NCBI GenBank assembly: GCA_002254385.1
Contig: NJDO01000061.1
Coordinates: forward strand, 1-9,646
Direction: 5' to 3'
Length of the DNA: 9,646 nt
DNA from: Thermoplasmatales archaeon ex4484_6
GTDB lineage: Archaea > Thermoplasmatota > Penumbrarchaeia > Penumbrarchaeales > Penumbrarchaeaceae
Made by a program: the position numbers and the translations under genes
Shown: positions 1-6,090 of the stretch, piece after piece
How positions within the stretch are numbered: position 1 is the stretch's first letter
Layout of the letters: every line of letters starts with the position of its first letter
The notes under the pieces: model-generated
What the model saw: only the letters and a program-made list of their open reading frames with translations
The model's database searches: none
Told to the model about the DNA's origin: nothing

Positions 1-344
1 GGGCGGGACTTGCGAACGCTCTCAACGAATGGGCTTCCAAATCCGGACACGGGATAGAGGTGCAGGAGAGCGAGATACCCGTCCGCGATGCTGTCCTGAG
101 CGCCTGCGATATGCTCGGTTTCGATCCATTCGAGATAGGCAACGAGGGAAAGGCCATCCTTGCTGTTGCCGACGGGATGGAGGAGGAGGTTCTGAAACAG
201 ATAAGAAGGGAGCCGCTGGGCAGGAATGCGGCCATAATCGGCAGAGTCATCGAGGGGAAGTCCAGGGTTGTGCTCGAGACATCCATAGGTGGAAAGAGGA
301 TCATGGACCCTCCCTATGGAGACCCCGTACCCAGGATCTGCTAG
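1..344 (+). CDS. hypE: HypE, C-terminal part (hydrogenase maturation carbamoyl dehydratase), 5' end outside window
   Basis: The reading frame is open from base 3 and gives the last 113 residues of HypE before a TAG stop. HypE works in the cytoplasm with HypF: it carries a thiocarbamate on its C-terminal cysteine and dehydrates it with ATP to the thiocyanate that supplies the CN ligands of the [NiFe] active site. The fragment shows the typical C-terminal domain: an N-terminal GLANALNEWA stretch, then IPVRDAVLSACDMLGFDP, an NEGK turn, the RREPLGRNAAIIGRV segment and the invariant terminal Pro-Arg-Ile-Cys, whose Cys is the modified residue. The TAG follows directly after that Cys, so the frame is intact at its end. 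It lies 126 nt upstream of a hydrogenase operon on the same strand that contains a [NiFe] large subunit, which fits its role. Start, ATP-binding domain and upstream neighbours are not visible. Confidence 0.93.
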   Translation, partial: AGLANALNEWASKSGHGIEVQESEIPVRDAVLSACDMLGFDPFEIGNEGKAILAVADGMEEEVLKQIRREPLGRNAAIIGRVIEGKSRVVLETSIGGKRIMDPPYGDPVPRIC

Positions 345-424
345 TCTGTCACGACGCCATCCGGAGTTCATGACCGTCCGAACATTTCCAAATTCATCAC
401 CATAACGATTGTCACGGAATTGAC

Positions 425-437
425 GAAAGTTTTAATA
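425..437 (+). promoter_or_regulatory. Candidate archaeal BRE/TATA promoter of the hydrogenase operon
   Basis: In the 126-nt gap after hypE, the sequence GAAAG followed by TTTTAATA (430-437) matches the archaeal BRE-plus-TATA pattern and stands out in otherwise GC-rich DNA. A TATA centre near 434 predicts transcription starting near 459-462, about 10 nt before ATG 471, so the mRNA would have a very short leader. This argues against the in-frame TTG at 420, which would lie upstream of the start site. The rest of the gap (345-470) shows only a 7-base direct repeat TGTCACG (347-353 and 410-416), for which I see no clear meaning. Confidence 0.5.
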
Positions 438-457
438 CCAGTTGGAAGTAACGACCC

Positions 458-463
458 GCGGTG
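458..463 (+). promoter_or_regulatory. Ribosome binding site deciding the nuoE-like start
   Basis: GCGGTG lies 7 nt before ATG 471 and partly matches the archaeal anti-Shine-Dalgarno target (GGAGGTGATC). With the TATA-like element upstream, it favours ATG 471 over TTG 420. If transcription really starts near 460 this site would sit at the very 5' end of the mRNA, so it is only moderately convincing. Confidence 0.4.
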
Positions 464-470
464 CAAGGCC

Positions 471-953
471 ATGTCCCTTCCGGAAGAAGAGAATCGGTTT
501 CTTGATACGGTCCTCGAGAAAGCCTCCCGACTGGACTCCCCCATCCTTTTTATCCTGCATCAACTGCAGGAGAGATACGGCATGATCAAGCCGGAACATG
601 CGGACCACGTTTCGGCGAGGCTCGGCATCCCCCTGGTTCGGCTCCATGCGGCGGCCGAGTTCTACGAGCATTTCACCCTGGAACGTAGAGGGAGATACAT
701 AATCAGATTGTGCAGGGGAATAGTCTGTCACGGGAAAGGTTCCCTTCCCATTCTTGAAGCCCTCAAGGAGAGGCTCGGAATAGAGGACGGTGAGACCACG
801 GAGGACGGTATGGTGACGCTTGAGACAGCATCATGCATCGGCCAGTGCGACGGAGCTCCCGCCATGATGATAAACGACGTTGTGTACAGGGACCTGACCG
901 TGGAAGGTGCAATCGCCATCATCGATGACATCCTGAAGGAAGGGGGTGCGTGA
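471..953 (+). CDS. NuoE/HydC-like [2Fe-2S] subunit (thioredoxin-like ferredoxin) of the hydrogenase complex
   Basis: This 160-residue protein belongs to the 24-kDa NuoE/HoxE/HydC family, which carries one [2Fe-2S] cluster beside the FMN of the NuoF partner. The helical N-terminal part (about 10-70, with ILFILHQLQERYGMI and AAEFYEHFTL) is the usual NuoE helical domain. The thioredoxin-like C-terminal part holds the four ligands C81-x4-C86 and C122-x3-C126 (SCIGQCDGAP). The length is normal for the family when the ATG at 471 is used. A longer frame from TTG 420 adds 17 residues without family resemblance and would start upstream of the predicted transcription start. It is the first gene of a five-gene operon, and its end overlaps the next gene by 8 nt if that gene starts at GTG 946. 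In bifurcating hydrogenases and NAD-linked [NiFe] hydrogenases this subunit is essential for the diaphorase module, and I infer the same here. Confidence 0.9.
   Translation: MSLPEEENRFLDTVLEKASRLDSPILFILHQLQERYGMIKPEHADHVSARLGIPLVRLHAAAEFYEHFTLERRGRYIIRLCRGIVCHGKGSLPILEALKERLGIEDGETTEDGMVTLETASCIGQCDGAPAMMINDVVYRDLTVEGAIAIIDDILKEGGA
942..948 (+). promoter_or_regulatory. GGGGGTG site bearing on the nuoF-like start (GTG 946 or TTG 955)
   Basis: The heptamer GGGGGTG is identical to the one at 3971-3977 that precedes the ATG at 3983, and resembles GGGGTGA before ATG 4672. It lies 6 nt before TTG 955, one base after the nuoE-like stop. If it is the functional site, translation starts at TTG 955; otherwise its own GTG at 946 serves as the start. 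Confidence 0.4.
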
Positions 954-2253
954 ATTGGTCCGGGAGAGAAGGATCATCCTGGAGAACAGGTCCAGGGAAG
1001 GATACGACCCCCGCTCCATAGATGATTACATCGCATCCGGAGGGTACAGCGCCCTGAAGAGTGCACTGGAGAGAGGACCCAGATGGGTTGTGAACGAGGT
1101 CTCCCGCTCGCGGCTGAGGGGCAGGGGTGGAGCCGGATTTCATACGGGATTCAAATGGGAATCCGTCGCCATGCAGAGGGGCAGGAAGAAGGTCCTCATC
1201 GCCAACTTCGACGAGGGCGAGGAGGGGACCTTCAAGGACAGGACCATCGTCGAGTCGGACCCGTTCAAGCTCATCGAGGGAATGACGATCGCTGCTTATG
1301 CGATGGGTATCGACAAAGCCTTCATCTACAACCGGGGAGAATATCCATTCTTCCCGCCCCTTTTCGAGAGTCTCTTCGAGCAGGCAAGGGACAAAGGTCT
1401 TCTGGGAAAGGGGATTCTGGGCAGGGATTTCGACCTGGAGATAGAGGTCGTGAAGGGGGCCGGAGCATACGTTTGCGGGGAATCCTCGGCGATACTGAGG
1501 TCGATCGAGGGATATGCGGGGCAGGCACAGATCAAGGAGACCAGGACAGCCGTATCGGGATTGTTCTCCCTTCCCACATGCGTCAACAACGTGGAGACGC
1601 TCTCGAACATACCCTACATAGTTCTCGAAGGCGGTGAGAATTTTGCATCCATCGGAACCAGACAGTCCACCGGGACCAGGATAGTCTCACTATCGGGGGA
1701 TGTCATGAGGCCGGGGGCATACGAGGTCGAGATGGGCAAGTGCACCCTCGGGGAGATCGTGGAAGACCTGGGTGGTGGTGTTTCGGGAAAGAAGATAGGC
1801 AGTGCACTCATCGGAGGAGCCTCCGGGTCCCTTGTCCCTCCCCACAAGCTGGATATGAACTACTCTATGGAGGATGCGGAAAAAAGAGGTCTCACACTCG
1901 GGTCCGGAGTGATCGTGATCTTCAACGAGAGCAGGTGTCCGGTTGACCTTGCATACAATCTTTCCGGTTTCTTCGCACACGAATCCTGTGGAAAATGCAC
2001 ACCCTGCAGAACAGGCACCCATCACATCATGAGGGTCCTCTCCAATCTGAGAGGTGGAAAAGGGGATGAAAAGGAGCTGAAAAAGGCGCTGGACATAGCC
2101 TCCGTGATGGACCGGGCATCCATCTGCGGTCTGGGGAAGACAGCCTCCACGCCGTTCCGTTCCCTCATGATGAACTTCGAAGAGGTGGTGGATCTTCATG
2201 TCAGAGGGGAATGCCCCCGTCATGTTTGCCCCATGGGGGGTGGGGACCGATGA
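946..2253 (+). CDS. NuoF/HydB-like FMN- and NAD(P)H-binding [4Fe-4S] subunit
   Basis: This 435-residue protein is a 51-kDa NuoF/HoxF/HydB family flavoprotein that exchanges electrons between NAD(P)H and an Fe-S chain. It has the FMN-loop motif LRGRGGAGFHTGFKW (57-71), the acidic loop NFDEGEEGTFKDR (87-99), NRGEYP (129-134), GAGAYVCGES (171-180), SGLFSLPTCVNNVETL (204-219), and the cluster ligands C348-x2-C351-x2-C354 with C394 in SICGLG. It has only the core: the N-terminal thioredoxin-like [2Fe-2S] domain and the C-terminal 2[4Fe-4S] ferredoxin domain found in bacterial HydB are both absent, though the tail keeps C423 and C428. The NuoF loop usually reads N-ADEG-x-PG, so Phe for Ala and Glu for Pro are unusual. 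The GTG start at 946 has AAGGA 5 nt upstream. TTG 955, preceded by GGGGGTG at 942-948, is a serious alternative and would shorten the protein by three residues. The stop overlaps the next ATG in ATGA. Confidence 0.92.
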   Translation: MRELVRERRIILENRSREGYDPRSIDDYIASGGYSALKSALERGPRWVVNEVSRSRLRGRGGAGFHTGFKWESVAMQRGRKKVLIANFDEGEEGTFKDRTIVESDPFKLIEGMTIAAYAMGIDKAFIYNRGEYPFFPPLFESLFEQARDKGLLGKGILGRDFDLEIEVVKGAGAYVCGESSAILRSIEGYAGQAQIKETRTAVSGLFSLPTCVNNVETLSNIPYIVLEGGENFASIGTRQSTGTRIVSLSGDVMRPGAYEVEMGKCTLGEIVEDLGGGVSGKKIGSALIGGASGSLVPPHKLDMNYSMEDAEKRGLTLGSGVIVIFNESRCPVDLAYNLSGFFAHESCGKCTPCRTGTHHIMRVLSNLRGGKGDEKELKKALDIASVMDRASICGLGKTASTPFRSLMMNFEEVVDLHVRGECPRHVCPMGGGDR

Positions 2254-3986
2254 AGCTCAAGGTGGGAATATTCGGACTGACAAGCTGTGCCGGGGATCAG
2301 CTCACCATACTCAACTGCGAGGAGGAGCTGCTCGAGATATTCGAGGCGCTGGACATAAGGGTTTTCTCAATGGCATCCTCGGGACAGGACTTCGGCATGC
2401 TGGATATAGCCTTCGTCGAGGGAGCGGTCGTTACCGAGGAGGATATCGAGGTACTGCATCATATCAGGAAGAACTCCAGAAGGGTGGTAGCCATCGGAAC
2501 CTGCGCTGCATCCGGCGGGGTTGCAACGGGCAAGGAGATATTCGGGTCCAGGGAGGCCTATGCCGCCGTCTATGGTGACACCATCATCAACGTGACCCCG
2601 CTCAAGAAGGCCTATCCCCTGGATTATTACATAGAGGTTGACTACACCATAAGGGGATGCCCCATCCGGGAGAGCGAGGTGATATACTACTTCAAGAAGT
2701 TCGCCACGATGGACCCCGCAAAGAACGAGGTGCTGGCCCTTCCCATAGACAGGGGCACGAAAAGGCCGGGCCCCAACGATCAGGTCATCAACTATGTCCC
2801 CGAGAAATGCATCTCCTGCAGGAGATGTGTCAACGTTTGCAGCGAGGGGCTCGGGATCGATGCAATATCCATGGTGGGGAGGAACTACGGTCAGAGGGTG
2901 TCCACTCCCTTCGACAGGAGCTTCGCCAGTACCCCGTGCATCTCGTGCGGGCAGTGCATACAGGCATGTTACTGCGGGGCTTTGAAGGAGAGGGAGGGGA
3001 ACCTTGAAAGGTTCGAGGACGCGGTGAATGATGGAAAGAAGGTGGCGGTCCTGTTCGACCCCATGACCCTTGCTTCCCTTCCCGAGAACCTGACCACGGA
3101 TGAACCCGACAACATACATGTCCTCATGAGGAAGCTCATCGTGGCGCTCAAGGAGCTGGGTGCCTCAAGGGTGTTCAATTTCGCCGCGGCCCAGCATATT
3201 TCGATCTTCAGGACGGTGCGGGATTCCCTGGACAATCCGGGCCAGAACAAGATACTCTCCTGGTGTCCCGCCGCAAACATCTGGATAACCAAGCACAAGA
3301 CCCGGTATGTGGAAAATCTGGATGATGTCCACAGACCGGCACCCATCGCCAGGGACCTGATAGAGAAACGATACGGCCCGGTCTTTCTCGTCCTGGTGAC
3401 CCCATGCACCGCAATGAAGAAGATGAGCGATTTCGATGTCGTCCTGTCGACGAAGGAGCTTTCACGCCTGATCCAGAAGAACAGGATGAACATCGACCTG
3501 GGCGATATCGAGGAGGTATCGTTCGACAGGTTCGTCATGACGGAACCCCTGATAGACGTCCTTGCGGACACTCCCGCCATAGACGGGTTCGGGGACGAGG
3601 TCGTGGACTACACCATGGCACTTCGCAGCAGGCAGAACGTCTTCCACAGGTTCGAGCTCCAGGACGGCACGGTCGTCAGGACCATAGATTACCCCGACGT
3701 GCACTTCCGGATCGCAACGGTGAACGATCTGAAGAATGCGGACACATTCCTGGAGGATATAACAAAATATGATTTCATCGAGTTCGTTCCCTGTCTTGCG
3801 GGCTGCCTCACCGGAGGTGGCCAGTACCCCACGCTGGACCCATTCACCGTGAAGAAGAGGAGAAAGCGCATGGAGGATTACAATCGGGGAACCCTTCACT
3901 GGTCGAACCGGATACTGAAAGCAAGGCTGTACAAAGACCTCGATGGGGAGGGTGCCGAGACTGCCGGTAAGGGGGTGACCAGATGA
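2250..3986 (+). CDS. Hybrid hydrogenase protein: [NiFe] small-subunit N-half + 2[4Fe-4S] ferredoxin + [FeFe] H domain
   Basis: The 578 residues contain three joined modules. Residues 1-160 match the flavodoxin-like N-terminal half of a group 3 [NiFe]-hydrogenase small subunit, with proximal-cluster positions C13 (LTSCAGDQL), C85 (GTCAASGG) and C137 (RGCPI). The usual second Cys of the first motif is D16, and C23 is nearby. Residues 185-245 hold two C-x2-C-x2-C-x3-C ferredoxin motifs (C187/190/193/197 and C230/233/236/240). Residues about 263-556 form an [FeFe]-hydrogenase H domain with recognisable P1 (LSWCP, C339), P2 (TPCTAMKK, C386) and P3 (VPCLAGCLTGGGQ, C515 and C519) motifs and the family's flanking segments. 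All four cysteines for the H-cluster [4Fe-4S] are kept, but the proton-transfer Cys (W338 here) and the cyanide-contacting Lys (M389 here) are lost. ATG 2250 overlaps the previous stop and has GGTGGGG upstream. Partners are probably the flanking diaphorase and [NiFe] subunits. Whether the H domain carries a full H-cluster cannot be told. Confidence 0.92.
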   Translation: MKLKVGIFGLTSCAGDQLTILNCEEELLEIFEALDIRVFSMASSGQDFGMLDIAFVEGAVVTEEDIEVLHHIRKNSRRVVAIGTCAASGGVATGKEIFGSREAYAAVYGDTIINVTPLKKAYPLDYYIEVDYTIRGCPIRESEVIYYFKKFATMDPAKNEVLALPIDRGTKRPGPNDQVINYVPEKCISCRRCVNVCSEGLGIDAISMVGRNYGQRVSTPFDRSFASTPCISCGQCIQACYCGALKEREGNLERFEDAVNDGKKVAVLFDPMTLASLPENLTTDEPDNIHVLMRKLIVALKELGASRVFNFAAAQHISIFRTVRDSLDNPGQNKILSWCPAANIWITKHKTRYVENLDDVHRPAPIARDLIEKRYGPVFLVLVTPCTAMKKMSDFDVVLSTKELSRLIQKNRMNIDLGDIEEVSFDRFVMTEPLIDVLADTPAIDGFGDEVVDYTMALRSRQNVFHRFELQDGTVVRTIDYPDVHFRIATVNDLKNADTFLEDITKYDFIEFVPCLAGCLTGGGQYPTLDPFTVKKRRKRMEDYNRGTLHWSNRILKARLYKDLDGEGAETAGKGVTR

Positions 3987-4675
3987 CAATGATCGAGAAG
4001 AAGGTGCGGATCACCATCGACGGGGACGAGTATTTCGCCAGACCCGAGCAGAGCATACTGCAGGTCTGCATCGAGAACGGAATAGACCTCCCTCATATCT
4101 GCTACAACCCGATTCTCGGGGAGAAGAACACCGGAAACTGCAGGATGTGCCTTGTCGAGATAGGGGAGGGAGACACAAGGATCATCAAGGAAGGATGCAG
4201 GACGAAGGTCCGGGCGAACATGGTCATACACACCAGATCGAAGAGGCTCTACGATTACAGAAGGAACATACTCCAGCTGACGATGTCGCAGCACGAACAG
4301 GCATGCAGGGACTGTCCCACCTCCGGGAACTGCCCGTTCGTTTCCCTCTGCCAGGACCTTGACGTCTCCGCCACCGTTGTATGCGCGATGTGCCCTCTTC
4401 AGGGGGAGTCGTGCAATCTGTCCAGGGGGAATATTTGCCTTGGTCCCCTCACCTATTCCGGATGCAACGCATACTGCACAAGGAACGGTTCAACATGCAT
4501 CGGATGCAGGGGTGTTGTATTCCATCCCGACCTTATACGCTTCGCCGTCAGGGACTACACCGCCAAGGGAATCAACCTGGACCATGTGATCGAGGTGATC
4601 AAGCTGTTCTCCTACTCGGAAGAAGGGAAGAGGGTCATAGCCGAGATAGAGAGGATAAGGGGTGAGTTCGAATGA
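3983..4675 (+). CDS. NuoG-N/HoxU-like [2Fe-2S]/His-Cys protein fused to the medial/distal-cluster half of a [NiFe] small subunit
   Basis: This 230-residue protein is extremely cysteine-rich. Residues 8-80 form a plant-type [2Fe-2S] domain as in NuoG, HoxU and HydA (C40, C53-x2-C56, C72). Residues 104-117 give the His-Cys [4Fe-4S] signature H104-x3-C108-x2-C111-x5-C117. Instead of the usual 2[4Fe-4S] ferredoxin domain, residues about 131-178 carry eight cysteines (134, 137, 144, 152, 161, 165, 172, 175) in the order and spacing of the C-terminal part of group 3 small subunits such as MvhG, including the signatures C-LGPLT-x2-GC and C-x2-CRG. That is the part missing from the upstream hybrid protein. 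About 50 helical residues follow. The ATG at 3983 overlaps the hybrid stop (ATGA) and has GGGGGTGA 5 nt upstream; ATG 3989 is a weaker alternative. I infer that it links the [NiFe] proximal cluster to the diaphorase. C123 is an extra cysteine with no assigned role. Confidence 0.9.
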   Translation: MTMIEKKVRITIDGDEYFARPEQSILQVCIENGIDLPHICYNPILGEKNTGNCRMCLVEIGEGDTRIIKEGCRTKVRANMVIHTRSKRLYDYRRNILQLTMSQHEQACRDCPTSGNCPFVSLCQDLDVSATVVCAMCPLQGESCNLSRGNICLGPLTYSGCNAYCTRNGSTCIGCRGVVFHPDLIRFAVRDYTAKGINLDHVIEVIKLFSYSEEGKRVIAEIERIRGEFE

Positions 4676-5970
4676 AGAAATATGTGGAGATAGAACCCGT
4701 GGCAAGGGTGGAGGGACACGGGGAGATATTCCTGGAATTCGATGGTGACAATCTGAAGAACGTAAATTTCTCCATAACCGAGGGCCCCAGATTCTTCGAG
4801 GTGCTCGTGCGGGGCAAGTATTTCAGACATGTTCCATCCATCGTCACAAGGATATGCGCCATATGCACCGTCTCCCACAAGCTGGCATCCATCAAGGCGA
4901 TAGAGAGTGCGCTCAAGGTGGAGGTATCCGAGCAGACGGAGCTCTTCAGGGAGCTCATCCATCTGGGTTCCATCCTGGAGAGCCATTATCTTCACACCTA
5001 CTTCCTGGCCCTTCCGGACTTCCTGGGCATGCCCAATGCCATAGCCCTGTACAAGGATCATCCCGAAGAGGTCAACAGGGCCCTCAAACTGAAATCCCTC
5101 GGCAATGACATACAGGAGCTCATCGGAGGAAGACCCATACATCCGGAGAAACCGGTCATAGGAGGTTTCACCCAGCTCCCATCCCGGAGACAGCTCGTGG
5201 AGCTCAGGGATCACCTGAAGGAGAATGCTCACCATACGGTGGAAGCGTACAGGCTGTTCGCCTCCCTCGCATATCCGGATGAGATGGAAATGGAAGCTCC
5301 GTATTCCGCGCTTGTTCCGTCCGGAAGCGGGGAGTTCGGCTTCATGGGGGATACCATAGCGCTGAACGAACGCAGATATCCCCTCGAGGAATACAGGAAG
5401 GTCATAAGGGAGGAGATAATACCATGGTCCACCGCGAAGATATCAAGGACCGAGAATGACAGCGGTGTCATGGTCGGTTCGCTCTCCCGGCTGAACATCA
5501 TGAAGGGGTTCAGACACCCCCATGTTCTGGAGGCCAAGGATATCCACTTCCCGTTCCCGTCAACGAACATTCTCCACAATAACCTCGCACAGGCATTCGA
5601 GTGCGTCTACGCATGGGACAGAGCGATCGAGATCATCGACGAGATCCTTTCGACGGGGATAAAGGATGAAAGACCCGTGAAGGTTGAACCCGGAGAATCC
5701 CACGGCATAGGGTCCCTGGAGGTCCCGAGAGGAACCCTGTATCATGAATACTGGATAGATGATGAGGGGAAGATAACGAATGCGAATATAATCACCCCAA
5801 CGGCAATCAACAACCTGGTGATAGACACCGATATGAAGGAGCTCGGCAGGAAGCTCGCGGACCGGGGCCTCTCCAGGGAGGAGATAAGGTCCAAGATGGA
5901 ACTCATCGCAAGGGCCTACGATCCGTGCATATCATGTGCCACACACATGGTGAAGATCCGGGAGATATAG
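4672..5970 (+). CDS. [NiFe]-hydrogenase large (catalytic) subunit, group 3-like
   Basis: This 432-residue protein is the catalytic subunit that binds the Ni-Fe(CN)2CO site and splits or makes H2. The L1 motif is R60-I-C62-A-I-C65-T-V-S-H69 and the L2 motif is D417-P-C419-I-S-C422-A-T-H425, giving the four Ni/Fe cysteines. The RVEGHGEI segment supplies the proton-path glutamate E14, and VPRGTL supplies the active-site arginine R353. Length and motifs are closest to soluble group 3 enzymes (the 3b/3c/3d range); I cannot place the subgroup. The position after the first L1 Cys is Ala rather than the more common Gly. Only seven residues follow H425, so any maturation peptide is very short; no maturation protease gene is in the window. 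ATG 4672 overlaps the previous stop, with GGGGTGA just upstream. It is the last gene of the operon and ends in TAG. Confidence 0.95.
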   Translation: MKKYVEIEPVARVEGHGEIFLEFDGDNLKNVNFSITEGPRFFEVLVRGKYFRHVPSIVTRICAICTVSHKLASIKAIESALKVEVSEQTELFRELIHLGSILESHYLHTYFLALPDFLGMPNAIALYKDHPEEVNRALKLKSLGNDIQELIGGRPIHPEKPVIGGFTQLPSRRQLVELRDHLKENAHHTVEAYRLFASLAYPDEMEMEAPYSALVPSGSGEFGFMGDTIALNERRYPLEEYRKVIREEIIPWSTAKISRTENDSGVMVGSLSRLNIMKGFRHPHVLEAKDIHFPFPSTNILHNNLAQAFECVYAWDRAIEIIDEILSTGIKDERPVKVEPGESHGIGSLEVPRGTLYHEYWIDDEGKITNANIITPTAINNLVIDTDMKELGRKLADRGLSREEIRSKMELIARAYDPCISCATHMVKIREI

Positions 5971-6090
5971 GTTCTCATGAACTGGGTCTCCGTTCCCTGG
6001 TGTCAGGCTTGAAGCCAGGGCCCTCCATTCATCATGGCCCATCGCCCCAGGAAAGAACCTGAGATCATGTGAAGGGGCCGGACCGCTTCC
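5971..6090. other. Convergent intergenic region with inverted repeats; possible transcript-end structure
   Basis: These 120 nt lie between the ends of two convergent operons. I see no gene. There are several inverted repeats: CCCTGG (5995-6000) with CCAGGG (6015-6020); GGGCC (6018-6022) with GGCCC (6036-6040); and an outer pair AGGTTCT (5969-5975) with AGAACCT (6054-6060). There is no T-run of the kind that ends archaeal transcripts, so a terminator role is possible but unproven. The 11-mer CCATTCATCAT occurs here (6025-6035) and again in the 3' end of the neighbouring transferase gene (6107-6117). Confidence 0.35.

Noticed and set aside
347..416. Operator made of the direct repeat TGTCACG (347-353, 410-416)
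   Set aside because: It is only 7 bases, with a spacing of 63 nt and no symmetry around the promoter; chance is a sufficient explanation.
420..470. Extended N-terminus of the nuoE-like gene from TTG 420
   Set aside because: The added residues have no family resemblance, the start would precede the predicted transcription start, and ATG 471 gives the normal family length.
2367..3119. Open frame on the - strand (250 codons) opposite the hybrid hydrogenase gene
   Set aside because: It covers conserved cysteine motifs of the real gene and is best explained as a shadow frame.
5968..6012. Pyrrolysine or other readthrough of the TAG that ends the large subunit, adding 13 residues and a longer maturation tail
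   Set aside because: hypE also ends in TAG, directly after its essential terminal Cys, where readthrough would destroy function. TAG is therefore probably an ordinary stop here.
5969..6060. Possible tRNA, because the outer inverted repeat is 7 bp like an acceptor stem and the span is about 92 nt
   Set aside because: There is no T-arm GGTTC-type sequence at the right place, no convincing D-arm or anticodon arm, and the acceptor repeat partly overlaps a stop codon.
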